Source: CADEEN01 sp035716845 (GTDB lineage: Bacteria; Pseudomonadota; Gammaproteobacteria; Burkholderiales; Burkholderiaceae_C). Taken from it: a DNA stretch of 7,311 bases. The translations under genes and the position numbers were made by a program. The stretch's first letter is position 1; each line of letters begins with the position of its first letter. Below, piece by piece: positions 1-7,311 of this stretch. The notes below the pieces were generated by a model. The model was not told the origin of the DNA. It ran no database searches and was given only the letters and a program-made list of their open reading frames with translations. The stretch covers positions 1 to 7,311 of the forward strand of contig DASTJE010000219.1 of NCBI GenBank assembly GCA_035716845.1, read 5' to 3'.

Positions 1-724
1 CGAGAAGGCCATCCGCGCGCTCAACGAGAACCGCCAGGGATCGCTGCTGGACTTCATCGACGACTTCTCGCGCCGCTTCCCGGCCAAGGTCGACGAGTAC
101 GAGACCCTGCTCACCGACAACCGCATCTGGAAGCAGCGCACCGTGGGCATCGGCGTCGTCACGCCCGAGCGCGCGCTCAACCTGGGGCTGACCGGCGCCA
201 TGCTGCGCGGCTCGGGCATTGCCTGGGACCTGCGCAAGAAGCAGCCCTACGACGTCTACGACCGCATGGATTTCGACATCCCGGTGGGCGTCAACGGCGA
301 CACCTACGACCGCTACCTGGTGCGCGTCGAGGAACTGCGCCAGGCCAACCGCATCGTGCGCCAGTGCGTCGAATGGCTGCGCGCGCACCCGGGCCCGGTG
401 ATCACCGCCAACCACAAGGTGGCGCCGCCCTCGCGCGTGTCGATGAAGTCCAGCATGGAAGAGCTGATCCACCACTTCAAGCTCTTCACCGAGGGCTTCC
501 ACGTGCCCGAGGGCGAGGCCTACGCCGCCGTCGAGCACCCGAAGGGCGAGTTCGGCATCTACCTGGTGAGCGATGGCGCCAACAAGCCGTACCGCCTGAA
601 GATCCGCGCCCCGGGCTTCCCCCACCTGGCCGCGCTCGACGAGATGAGCCGCGGCCACATGATCGCCGACGCGGTGGCCATCATCGGCACGATGGACATC
701 GTGTTCGGGGAGATCGACCGATGA
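1..724 (+). CDS. nuoD: NADH-quinone oxidoreductase subunit D (NuoD), 3' part
   Basis: This is the C-terminal part of the 49 kDa-type subunit of complex I, which with NuoB and NuoH forms the quinone-reduction site in the peripheral arm. The gene is cut by the window start; the reading frame begins at base 2 and gives 240 residues before TGA at 722-724. The family is usually a little over 400 residues, so roughly the last 55-60% is present. Recognisable family wording includes TERALNLGLTGAMLRGSG, YDRMDFDIPVG, the region around SMEELIHHFKLFTEG, and the ending MDIVFGEIDR, which is the normal NuoD C-terminus. The protein is related to the large subunit of NiFe hydrogenases but carries no metal ligands in this portion. 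The N-terminal His/Tyr residues that contact quinone lie upstream and cannot be checked. The stop overlaps the nuoE start by four bases (ATGA), so translation of the two is probably coupled. No frameshift is seen. Confidence 0.97.
   Translation, partial: EKAIRALNENRQGSLLDFIDDFSRRFPAKVDEYETLLTDNRIWKQRTVGIGVVTPERALNLGLTGAMLRGSGIAWDLRKKQPYDVYDRMDFDIPVGVNGDTYDRYLVRVEELRQANRIVRQCVEWLRAHPGPVITANHKVAPPSRVSMKSSMEELIHHFKLFTEGFHVPEGEAYAAVEHPKGEFGIYLVSDGANKPYRLKIRAPGFPHLAALDEMSRGHMIADAVAIIGTMDIVFGEIDR
707..712 (+). promoter_or_regulatory. Shine-Dalgarno site for nuoE
   Basis: GGGGAG lies 8 bases before the nuoE ATG at 721, inside the codons for the conserved NuoD ending FGEIDR. It supports the ATG that overlaps the nuoD stop as the nuoE start. 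The site is seen in the sequence; its function is inferred. Confidence 0.55.
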
Positions 725-1238
725 GCGCCGAACGCGCCGAGTACATGCTGAGCGACGCCACGCGCGCGCGCTTCGACCGCGAGGTGGCCAAGTACCCGGC
801 CGACCAGAAGCAGTCCGCGGTGATGGCCTGCCTGGCCATCGTGCAGCAGGAAGAGGGCTGGGTGTCGCAGGCGGCCGAGGCGGCCGTGGCCGCGCACCTC
901 GGGATGGCCCCGATCGCGGTGCACGAGGTCACCACCTTCTACAACATGTACAACCAGCAGCCGGTGGGGCAGTTCAAGCTCAACGTCTGCACCAACCTGC
1001 CGTGCGCGCTGCGCAACGGCGAGGGTGCGCTCAAGCACCTGTGCAAGCGCCTGGGCGTCGAGCCCTACGGCACCACGGCCGACGGCGTGTTCACGGTGCA
1101 GCCCAGCGAGTGCCTGGGCGCCTGCGCCGACGCGCCGGTGATGCTGGTCAACGACCGCGAAATGCTGAGCTTCATGAGCGAGGAGCGCCTCGACGACCTG
1201 GTCGACACGCTCAAGGACGCGAGCACGGGGGTGGCCAA

Positions 1239-1242
<4 letters not shown>
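721..1242 (+). CDS. nuoE: NADH-quinone oxidoreductase subunit E (NuoE), 2Fe-2S protein
   Basis: This is the 24 kDa-type subunit of the NADH dehydrogenase module. It is a 173-residue cytoplasmic protein with a helical N-terminal part and a thioredoxin-like C-terminal domain. The domain binds the 2Fe-2S cluster N1a through Cys90, Cys95, Cys131 and Cys135, in the segments CTNLPC and ECLGAC. The family segment VHEVTTFYNMYNQQPVG (about residues 67-83) is also clear. Length is normal for the family. N1a lies close to the FMN of NuoF; its low potential is usually discussed as a way to limit reactive oxygen formation. The ATG at 721 is chosen because it overlaps the nuoD stop, has a good ribosome binding site, and the longer in-frame reading upstream is only the nuoD shadow. 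The end overlaps the nuoF GTG start by four bases. Nothing is missing or broken. Confidence 0.97.
1227..1231 (+). promoter_or_regulatory. Shine-Dalgarno-like site for the nuoF GTG start
   Basis: GGGGG lies 7 bases before GTG at 1239. The start matters because no ATG occurs in the nuoF frame between here and the codon for residue 94, which is already past the conserved glycine-rich FMN/NADH-binding segment. GTG at 1239 in a GTGA overlap with the nuoE stop is therefore the best start. Confidence 0.45.
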
Positions 1243-2591
<1,349 letters not shown>

Positions 2592-2593
2592 CC

Positions 2594-4933
2594 ATGGCTG
2601 AGATCACCCTCGACGGCAAGCAGGTCACCGTGGCCGACGGCAGCATGGTCATGCATGCGGCCGACGCGGCGGGCGTCTACATCCCGCATTTCTGCTACCA
2701 CAAGAAGCTCACGATCGCGGCCAACTGCCGCATGTGCCTGGTCGACATCGAGAAGATGCCCAAGCCGATGCCGGCCTGCGCCACGCCGGTCACCAACGGC
2801 ATGGTCGTGCACACGCACAGCGACAAGGCCGCCCGGGCCCAGCAGTCGGTGATGGAGTTCCTGCTCATCAATCACCCACTGGACTGCCCGATCTGCGACC
2901 AGGGCGGCGAATGCCAGCTGCAGGACCTGGCCGTCGGCTACGGCAAGAGCAGTTCGCGCTACCAGGAAGAAAAGCGCGTCGTCCTGCGCAAGGACGTCGG
3001 CCCGCTGATCTCGATGGAGGAGATGAGCCGCTGCATCCACTGCACACGCTGCGTGCGTTTCGGCCAGGAGGTGGCCGGCGTGATGGAGCTGGGCATGATC
3101 CACCGCGGCGAGCACAGCGAGATCACCACCGTGACCGGCGGCACCGTCGACAGCGAGCTGTCGGGCAACATGATCGACATCTGCCCGGTCGGCGCGCTCA
3201 CCAGCAGGCCCTTCCGCTACAGCGCCCGCACCTGGGAGCTGTCGCGCCGCAAGAGCGTGAGCCCGCACGACAGCACCGGCGCCAACCTCGTCGTCCAGGT
3301 CAAGGGCGGCCAGGTCAAGCGCGTCGTGCCGCTGGAGAACGAGGCCGTCAACGAGTGCTGGATCGCCGACCGCGACCGCTTCTCGTACGAGGCGCTCAAC
3401 GGCGCGTCGCGCCTGACGCAGCCCATGATCAAGCAGGGCGGGCAGTGGCAGGCGGTGGACTGGAACACCGCGCTCGGCTACGTGGCCGACGGGCTCAAGC
3501 GCGTGATCGCCGAGTTCGGCCCCGCGGGCGTGGGCGCGCTGGGCAGCCCGACCGCCACGGTCGAGGAGCTGCACCTGCTGGCCAGGCTGGTGCGCGGGCT
3601 GGGCAGCGAGAACGTCGACGTGCGCACGCGTCACGCCGATTTCGCCAACGCGGCACCCGCGGGTCGCGCGCGCTGGCTGGGCACGCCGATCGCGTCGCTG
3701 TCGACGCTCGAACGGGCCTTCGTGGTCGGCTCGTTCCTGCGCAAGGACCACCCGCTGTTCGCGCTGCGTCTGCGCCAGGCGCAGCGGCACGGCGCCGAGA
3801 TCTCGAGCCTGCACGCGGTGCACGACGACTGGGCGATGCCGGTGGCCCGCCGCATGACGGCCGCCCCGAGCGCCTGGGTCGACGCGCTGGCCCAGGTGGC
3901 CGCCGCCGTGGCCGCCGCCCAGGGCGTTGCCGCGCCGGCACCGGCGGACGCCGGTGCCGAGGCCAAGGCCATCGCCGCTTCGCTGCTCGCCGGCCAGCGC
4001 AAGGCGCTGCTGCTCGGCAACGCCGCCGCGCAGCATCCGCAGGCCTCGCAGCTGCTCGCGCTGGCGCAGTGGATCGGAGTTCGCGTGGGCGCGTCGGTGG
4101 GTTACCTCGGCGAGGGCGGCAACGGCGTGGGGGCCCAGCTGGTGGGCGCGCTGCCGCGCGCCGGCGGCCTGGACGCCGGCCGGATGCTGACGCAGCCGAT
4201 GAAGGCGCTGCTGCTGCTCGGCGTGGAGCCCGCGCTGGACGCGGCCGACGCTGCCGCAGCGCAGGCCGCGATGCAAGGTGCCGGTCTCGTCGTCTCGCTG
4301 AGCCCCTTCAAGGATGCCAACGCCGACATCGCCGACGTGCTGCTGCCGGTGGCGCCGTTCACCGAAACCGGCGGCGCGTTCGTCAACGCCGAGGGGCGAC
4401 TGCAGGCCTTCCACGGCGTGGTCAGGCCGTTGGGCGAGACGCGCCCGGCCTGGAAGGTGCTGCGCGTGCTCGGCAATCTGCTCGGCCTGGCCGGCTTCGA
4501 GCACGAGACGGTCGAGGAGGTGCGCGCCGAGGCGCTGGGTGACGTCACGACGCTGGCGGCGCGGCTGGACAACGGCGCGGCGGCGGCGATCGCGGTCCCG
4601 GCGCCTGTGGCCGCCGGGCTCGAACGCATCGCCGACGTGCCGATCTACGCCACCGATGCCGTGGTGCGCCGCGCCCCCTCGCTGCAGGCCACCGCGGACG
4701 CCGCGGCGCCGCAGGTCGGTGTGCCCAGCGCGCTGTGGCGGCAGCTCGGCCTGGCCGCCGGCGCACAGGTCGTCGTCCGGCAGGGCGCCGCCAGCGCCAC
4801 GCTGCCGGCGCGCGAGGACGCCACGCTGGCCGCGCGTGCGATCCGCATCGCTGCCGGCCACCCGAGCACGGCCGGGCTCGGCGCGATGTTCGGGCCCGTC
4901 GCCATCGAGCGTGCCCAGGGAGCGGGCGCATGA
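2594..4933 (+). CDS. nuoG: NADH-quinone oxidoreductase subunit G (NuoG), Fe-S protein
   Basis: This is the 75 kDa-type subunit, which carries electrons from NuoF/NuoE toward NuoI. It has 779 residues. The N-terminal ferredoxin-like domain binds 2Fe-2S cluster N1b through Cys34, Cys45, Cys48 and Cys62. Cluster N5 has the unusual His ligand: His94, Cys98, Cys101, Cys107 (HPLDCPICDQGGEC). Cluster N4 uses Cys147, Cys150, Cys153 and Cys197 (CIHCTRC and ICPVGAL). The rest is a molybdopterin-oxidoreductase-like fold that binds no cofactor in this family, including VLLPVAPFTETGG at 582-594, an Ala-rich stretch near 430-455, and a final barrel-like domain from about 709. The ligands of the extra N7 cluster known from some bacteria are absent: Ser223, Asp226, Ala230 and Ala258 occupy those positions. 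The start is the ATG two bases after nuoF; no strong ribosome binding site precedes it, suggesting reinitiation or coupling. The stop overlaps the nuoH ATG by four bases. Confidence 0.97.
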   Translation: MAEITLDGKQVTVADGSMVMHAADAAGVYIPHFCYHKKLTIAANCRMCLVDIEKMPKPMPACATPVTNGMVVHTHSDKAARAQQSVMEFLLINHPLDCPICDQGGECQLQDLAVGYGKSSSRYQEEKRVVLRKDVGPLISMEEMSRCIHCTRCVRFGQEVAGVMELGMIHRGEHSEITTVTGGTVDSELSGNMIDICPVGALTSRPFRYSARTWELSRRKSVSPHDSTGANLVVQVKGGQVKRVVPLENEAVNECWIADRDRFSYEALNGASRLTQPMIKQGGQWQAVDWNTALGYVADGLKRVIAEFGPAGVGALGSPTATVEELHLLARLVRGLGSENVDVRTRHADFANAAPAGRARWLGTPIASLSTLERAFVVGSFLRKDHPLFALRLRQAQRHGAEISSLHAVHDDWAMPVARRMTAAPSAWVDALAQVAAAVAAAQGVAAPAPADAGAEAKAIAASLLAGQRKALLLGNAAAQHPQASQLLALAQWIGVRVGASVGYLGEGGNGVGAQLVGALPRAGGLDAGRMLTQPMKALLLLGVEPALDAADAAAAQAAMQGAGLVVSLSPFKDANADIADVLLPVAPFTETGGAFVNAEGRLQAFHGVVRPLGETRPAWKVLRVLGNLLGLAGFEHETVEEVRAEALGDVTTLAARLDNGAAAAIAVPAPVAAGLERIADVPIYATDAVVRRAPSLQATADAAAPQVGVPSALWRQLGLAAGAQVVVRQGAASATLPAREDATLAARAIRIAAGHPSTAGLGAMFGPVAIERAQGAGA
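4917..4922 (+). promoter_or_regulatory. Shine-Dalgarno site for nuoH
   Basis: AGGGAG lies 7 bases before the nuoH ATG at 4930, within the last codons of nuoG. Together with the ATGA overlap it fixes the nuoH start. Confidence 0.6.
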
Positions 4934-5997
4934 TCGAGCAGTTCAACACCGCCGGCATCCAGTGGTTCGGGCCCACCCTGTGGCTCGTGCTCTGGAGCCT
5001 GGTCAAGATCGTCGCCGTGGTGCTGCCGCTGCTGGGCTGCGTGGCCTACCTGACGCTGTGGGAGCGCAAGGCCATCGGCTGGACGCAGATCCGCCCCGGC
5101 CCCAACCGCGTGGGGCCATGGGGCCTGCTGACGCCGATCGCCGACGCGGTCAAGCTGATCTTCAAGGAGATCATCCGCCCGACCGCGGCCAACAAGGGCC
5201 TGTTCTTCCTGGCGCCGGTGATGACCATCATGCCGGCGCTGGCGGCGTGGGCGGTGGTGCCCTTCGGCCCCGAAGTGGTGCTGGCCAACGTCAATGCCGG
5301 CCTGCTGTTCCTGATGGCCATCACCTCGCTCGAGGTCTACGGCGTGATCATCGCCGGCTGGGCCAGCAACTCGAAGTACGCCTTCCTCGGCGCGCTGCGC
5401 GCGTCGGCGCAGATGGTGAGCTACGAGATCGCGATGGGCTTCGCGCTCGTGGTGGTCCTGATGGTGGCCGGCAGCATGAACATGACGGACATCGTGCTGT
5501 CGCAGGGCCAGGGCCGGTTCGCGGACATGGGCCTGAATTTCCTGTCCTGGAACTGGCTGCCGCTGCTGCCGATCTTCGTCGTCTATTTCATCGCCGGCCT
5601 GGCCGAGACCAACCGCCACCCGTTCGACGTGGTGGAGGGCGAGAGCGAGATCGTCGCCGGCCACATGATCGAGTACTCGGGCATGTCGTTCGCGATGTTC
5701 TTCCTCGCGGAATACGCCAACATGATCCTGGTCTCGACGCTGGCCGTGATCATGTTCCTCGGCGGCTGGCTGCCGCCGATCGACTCGGCGCTGTTCAACT
5801 GGATCCCGGGCTGGATCTGGCTGGCGATCAAGGTCTTCGTCGTCGTGACGATGTTCCTGTGGGTGCGCGCCACCTTCCCGCGCTTCCGCTACGACCAGAT
5901 CATGCGCCTGGGCTGGAAGATCTTCATCCCGGTCACGCTGGTGTGGCTGGTGCTGGTGGGGCTGTGGATGCAGACGCCCTGGAACATCTGGAAGTAA
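4930..5997 (+). CDS. nuoH: NADH-quinone oxidoreductase subunit H (NuoH), membrane subunit
   Basis: This is the ND1-type membrane subunit of 355 residues that docks the peripheral arm onto the membrane arm and forms most of the quinone tunnel. It links quinone reduction to proton movement. The first membrane helix (about 18-43) is followed by the conserved loop WERKAIGW with Glu45-Arg46-Lys47, then RPGPNRVGPWGLLTPIAD (55 onward). The segment ALRASAQMVSYEIAMGF is a further family signature. The long acidic loop starts AETNRHPFD at 225-233 and continues with EGESEIVAG and IEYSGM; it lines the quinone cavity. Eight membrane helices are expected for the family, and the hydrophobic profile fits. 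The ATG at 4930 overlaps the nuoG stop and gives the usual short N-terminus. Ten bases separate its TAA stop from nuoI. The protein appears complete and intact. Confidence 0.97.
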   Translation: MIEQFNTAGIQWFGPTLWLVLWSLVKIVAVVLPLLGCVAYLTLWERKAIGWTQIRPGPNRVGPWGLLTPIADAVKLIFKEIIRPTAANKGLFFLAPVMTIMPALAAWAVVPFGPEVVLANVNAGLLFLMAITSLEVYGVIIAGWASNSKYAFLGALRASAQMVSYEIAMGFALVVVLMVAGSMNMTDIVLSQGQGRFADMGLNFLSWNWLPLLPIFVVYFIAGLAETNRHPFDVVEGESEIVAGHMIEYSGMSFAMFFLAEYANMILVSTLAVIMFLGGWLPPIDSALFNWIPGWIWLAIKVFVVVTMFLWVRATFPRFRYDQIMRLGWKIFIPVTLVWLVLVGLWMQTPWNIWK

Positions 5998-6007
5998 GAG
6001 CAGGGGC

Positions 6008-6508
6008 ATGTCCGCACTCGCCACCACCCTCAGGGATTTCGCCAGCAGCTTCCTGCTCACGGAGCTGTTCAAGGGCCTGGCCGTGACCGGCCGGCACTTC
6101 TTCGCGCGCAAGATCACCGTCCAGTTCCCGGAGGAGAAGACGCCGCTGTCGCCGCGCTTCCGCGGACTGCACGCGCTGCGCCGCTACGACAACGGCGAGG
6201 AACGCTGCATCGCCTGCAAGCTGTGCGAGGCGGTGTGCCCGGCGATGGCGATCTCGATCGAGTCCGAGGTGCGCGCCGACGGCACGCGCCGCACCACGCG
6301 CTACGACATCGACCTCACCAAGTGCATCTTCTGCGGCTTCTGCGAGGAGAGCTGTCCCGTCGACTCGATCGTCGAGACGCACATCTTCGAGTACCACGGC
6401 GAGAAGCGCGGCGACCTGTACTTCACCAAGGACATGCTGCTCGCGGTGGGCGACCGCTACGAGAAGGACATCGCGGCCGCGCGCGCCGCCGACGCCCGCT
6501 ACAGATGA
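6008..6508 (+). CDS. nuoI: NADH-quinone oxidoreductase subunit I (NuoI), two 4Fe-4S clusters
   Basis: This is the 23 kDa-type (TYKY) subunit, an 8Fe ferredoxin-like protein of 166 residues in the peripheral arm. It carries clusters N6a and N6b and relays electrons from NuoG to the terminal cluster N2 in NuoB. Two motifs are complete: CIACKLCEAVCP with Cys67, Cys70, Cys73, Cys77, and CIFCGFCEESCP with Cys106, Cys109, Cys112, Cys116. In this fold the last Cys of each motif ligates the other cluster. An amphipathic N-terminal stretch (about 1-35, LRDFASSFLLTELFKGL) probably lies on the membrane surface against NuoH. The C-terminal wording DRYEKDIAAARAADARYR is family-like, so the coding end is intact although it abuts a palindromic element. 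The start is supported by that N-terminus; the ribosome binding site is weak (AAGAG at 5996-6000, with the AGGGG at 6002-6006 too close to the ATG). Confidence 0.97.
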   Translation: MSALATTLRDFASSFLLTELFKGLAVTGRHFFARKITVQFPEEKTPLSPRFRGLHALRRYDNGEERCIACKLCEAVCPAMAISIESEVRADGTRRTTRYDIDLTKCIFCGFCEESCPVDSIVETHIFEYHGEKRGDLYFTKDMLLAVGDRYEKDIAAARAADARYR

Positions 6509-6587
6509 TGGCCCCCAGCTCACTACGTTCGCGTCCCCCGAGGGGAGCCCCGGTCCCTTGGGGCGGCCCGGCGGGACCTCGACATCC
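6509..6587 (+). repeat. GC-rich palindromic (REP-like) intergenic element between nuoI and nuoJ
   Basis: These 79 bases form the only sizeable gap in an otherwise gapless operon. They contain nested inverted repeats: TCCCC at 6534-6538 pairs with GGGGA at 6542-6546 around a 3-base loop; GCCCC at 6547-6551 pairs with GGGGC at 6560-6564 around an 8-base loop; and GGTCCC at 6552-6557 pairs with GGGACC at 6573-6578. Some of these stems exclude each other. The composition (CCCCCGAGGGG, CCCTTGGGGCGGCCCGGCGGG) resembles the short dispersed palindromes that I recall as common between genes in Comamonadaceae and relatives, but copy number cannot be tested in one window. No T-run follows, so it is not a typical intrinsic terminator. 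It may alter mRNA stability or the nuoI/nuoJ expression ratio. A short open frame (ATG at 6505 or 6508 to TGA at 6589-6591) crosses it. The strand is nominal. Confidence 0.55.
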
Positions 6588-7232
6588 ATGAACTCGACGA
6601 CGGCCCTCTTCTACGTCTTCTCCGCCGTGCTGCTCGGCGCGAGCTTCGGCGTCATCACCGCACGCAACACCGTGCACGCCGCGCTGTTCCTGGTGCTGGC
6701 GTTCTTCAGCGCCGCCTGCGTGTGGATGCTGCTCAAGGCCGAATTCCTGGCCATCGCGCTGGTGCTGGTCTACGTGGGCGCGGTGATGGTGCTCTTCCTG
6801 TTCGTGGTGATGATGCTCGACATCAACAGCGACGCCTTCCATCAGAACTTCTGGCGCAACTTCCCGCTCGCCGCGCTGGTGGGCGCGCTGATCGCGCTGG
6901 AGATGATGCTGGTGCTGCGCGGCGGCTTCGACCTGCCGGTGCCGCGTCCGATGCCGCCCGAGGCGGCCGGGGTGCCCAACACCAAGCTGCTGGGCATCGA
7001 GATCTACACCGACTACCTCTACCCGCTGCAACTGGCGGCGGTGCTGCTGCTGGTGGCCATCATCGCCGCCATTGCGCTGACGCTGCGCGGCCGCAAGGAC
7101 AGCCGCCACATCGACGCCTCGGTCCAGGTGCGCGCCCGCAAGGCCGACCGCATCCGCATCGTCCAGATGCCGGCCGAGGTGGACCTGCCCGCGGCGCGCG
7201 CCGCCGACACCCCCGACGCGGAGAAATCCTGA
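6588..7232 (+). CDS. nuoJ: NADH-quinone oxidoreductase subunit J (NuoJ), membrane subunit
   Basis: This is the ND6-type membrane subunit of 214 residues, located between NuoH and the antiporter-like subunits. It belongs to the region whose conformational changes couple quinone chemistry to proton pumping. Five hydrophobic helices can be read. The third contains the family signature from Glu52 (AEFLAIALVLVYVGAVMVL), with Tyr62 and Gly64 in the area that forms a pi-bulge in solved structures. The fifth ends near residue 166. A charged tail of about 48 residues (167-214, including KADRIRIVQMP) follows and makes the protein longer than E. coli NuoJ. The ATG at 6588 gives the usual start MNSTTALFYVFSAVLL just before the first helix. 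An upstream in-frame TTG at 6558 lies inside the palindromic element and would add unrelated residues. The ribosome binding site is weak (GGGA at 6573-6576). The stop overlaps the nuoK ATG by one base. Confidence 0.95.
   Translation: MNSTTALFYVFSAVLLGASFGVITARNTVHAALFLVLAFFSAACVWMLLKAEFLAIALVLVYVGAVMVLFLFVVMMLDINSDAFHQNFWRNFPLAALVGALIALEMMLVLRGGFDLPVPRPMPPEAAGVPNTKLLGIEIYTDYLYPLQLAAVLLLVAIIAAIALTLRGRKDSRHIDASVQVRARKADRIRIVQMPAEVDLPAARAADTPDAEKS
7220..7224 (+). promoter_or_regulatory. Shine-Dalgarno site for nuoK
   Basis: GGAGA lies 7 bases before the ATG at 7232, inside the last codons of nuoJ. It supports the TGATG stop/start overlap as the nuoK start. Confidence 0.5.
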
Positions 7233-7311
7233 TGGGCGGCGCCCTGACCCTCTACCACTTCCTGTCGCTGGGCGCGATCCTGTTCGCGCTGTCGGTGATC
7301 GGCATCTTCCT
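7232..7311 (+). CDS. nuoK: NADH-quinone oxidoreductase subunit K (NuoK), 5' end
   Basis: This is the start of the ND4L-type subunit, a small membrane protein of about 100 residues with three helices; the family is related to MrpC of Na+/H+ antiporters. Only 26 codons and two further bases are inside the window. They read MGGALTLYHFLSLGAILFAL followed by SVIGIF, which matches the family's N-terminus (LTLxHYLxLGAILFALSVxGIF). The membrane glutamates needed for proton translocation lie downstream and cannot be checked. The start overlaps the nuoJ stop by one base (TGATG) and has a ribosome binding site. The gene is truncated only by the window edge. Confidence 0.93.
   Translation, partial: MGGALTLYHFLSLGAILFALSVIGIF

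Noticed and set aside
5602..5686. NRHPFD wording and the EGESEIVAGHMIEYSGM variant in NuoH as a possible unusual quinone-site change
   Set aside because: RHPFD also occurs in E. coli NuoH as I recall it, and the rest looks like ordinary betaproteobacterial variation with the acidic loop residues kept.
4314..6086. Plus-strand open frame of about 590 codons spanning the end of nuoG, nuoH and the start of nuoI in another frame
   Set aside because: It is an Arg/Pro-rich out-of-frame shadow; the true frames give intact NuoG, NuoH and NuoI.
6534..6578. Intrinsic terminator between nuoI and nuoJ
   Set aside because: Short GC stems exist but there is no T-run after them, and nuoJ and nuoK downstream belong to the same operon with no visible promoter in the gap.
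6558..6590. TTG at 6558 as an alternative nuoJ start
   Set aside because: It lies inside the palindromic element and adds residues GRPGGTSTS unlike any NuoJ start. ATG at 6588 places the protein start just before the first membrane helix as in the family.

Overview
The window is an interior slice of a bacterial nuo operon, which encodes the proton-pumping NADH:quinone oxidoreductase (respiratory complex I). Eight consecutive plus-strand genes are visible in canonical order: nuoD (3' part only), nuoE, nuoF, nuoG, nuoH, nuoI, nuoJ and nuoK (5' end only). The strong G/C bias at third codon positions and the overall wording of NuoD, NuoF, NuoH and NuoI suggest a high-GC betaproteobacterium. The order Burkholderiales is most likely, probably near Comamonadaceae or the Rubrivivax/Leptothrix group. 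This assignment comes from recognising family wording, not from a database search.

Layout: bases 1-724 hold the end of nuoD (quinone-site subunit of the Q module). Bases 721-4933 hold nuoE, nuoF and nuoG (the NADH-oxidising N module with FMN and most Fe-S clusters). Bases 4930-5997 hold nuoH (membrane subunit at the quinone tunnel). Bases 6008-6508 hold nuoI (two 4Fe-4S clusters leading to the quinone). Bases 6588-7232 hold nuoJ and 7232 onward holds nuoK (membrane antiporter-like arm). The genes are packed tightly: D/E, E/F and G/H overlap by 4 bases (ATGA or GTGA), F/G are 2 bases apart, H/I are 10 apart, and J/K overlap by one base (TGATG). This is the arrangement of one transcript with translational coupling. 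No promoter, terminator, RNA gene, CRISPR array or mobile-element gene is visible.

Electrons would pass from NADH to FMN in NuoF, through the clusters of NuoF, NuoE, NuoG and NuoI, to quinone at the NuoD/NuoH interface; NuoH, NuoJ and NuoK help couple this to proton movement. All cluster ligands expected for N1a, N1b, N3, N4, N5, N6a and N6b are present. The four ligands of the accessory N7 cluster of some bacterial NuoG proteins are all replaced.

The one stretch that breaks the pattern is the 79-base gap between nuoI and nuoJ (6509-6587). It is rich in short G/C inverted repeats and looks like a dispersed palindromic (REP-like) element inserted in the operon. A 27- or 28-codon open frame runs through it, overlapping the nuoI stop and the nuoJ start. 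I found no sign of an undescribed multi-gene system; this is conserved core metabolism with one intergenic curiosity.
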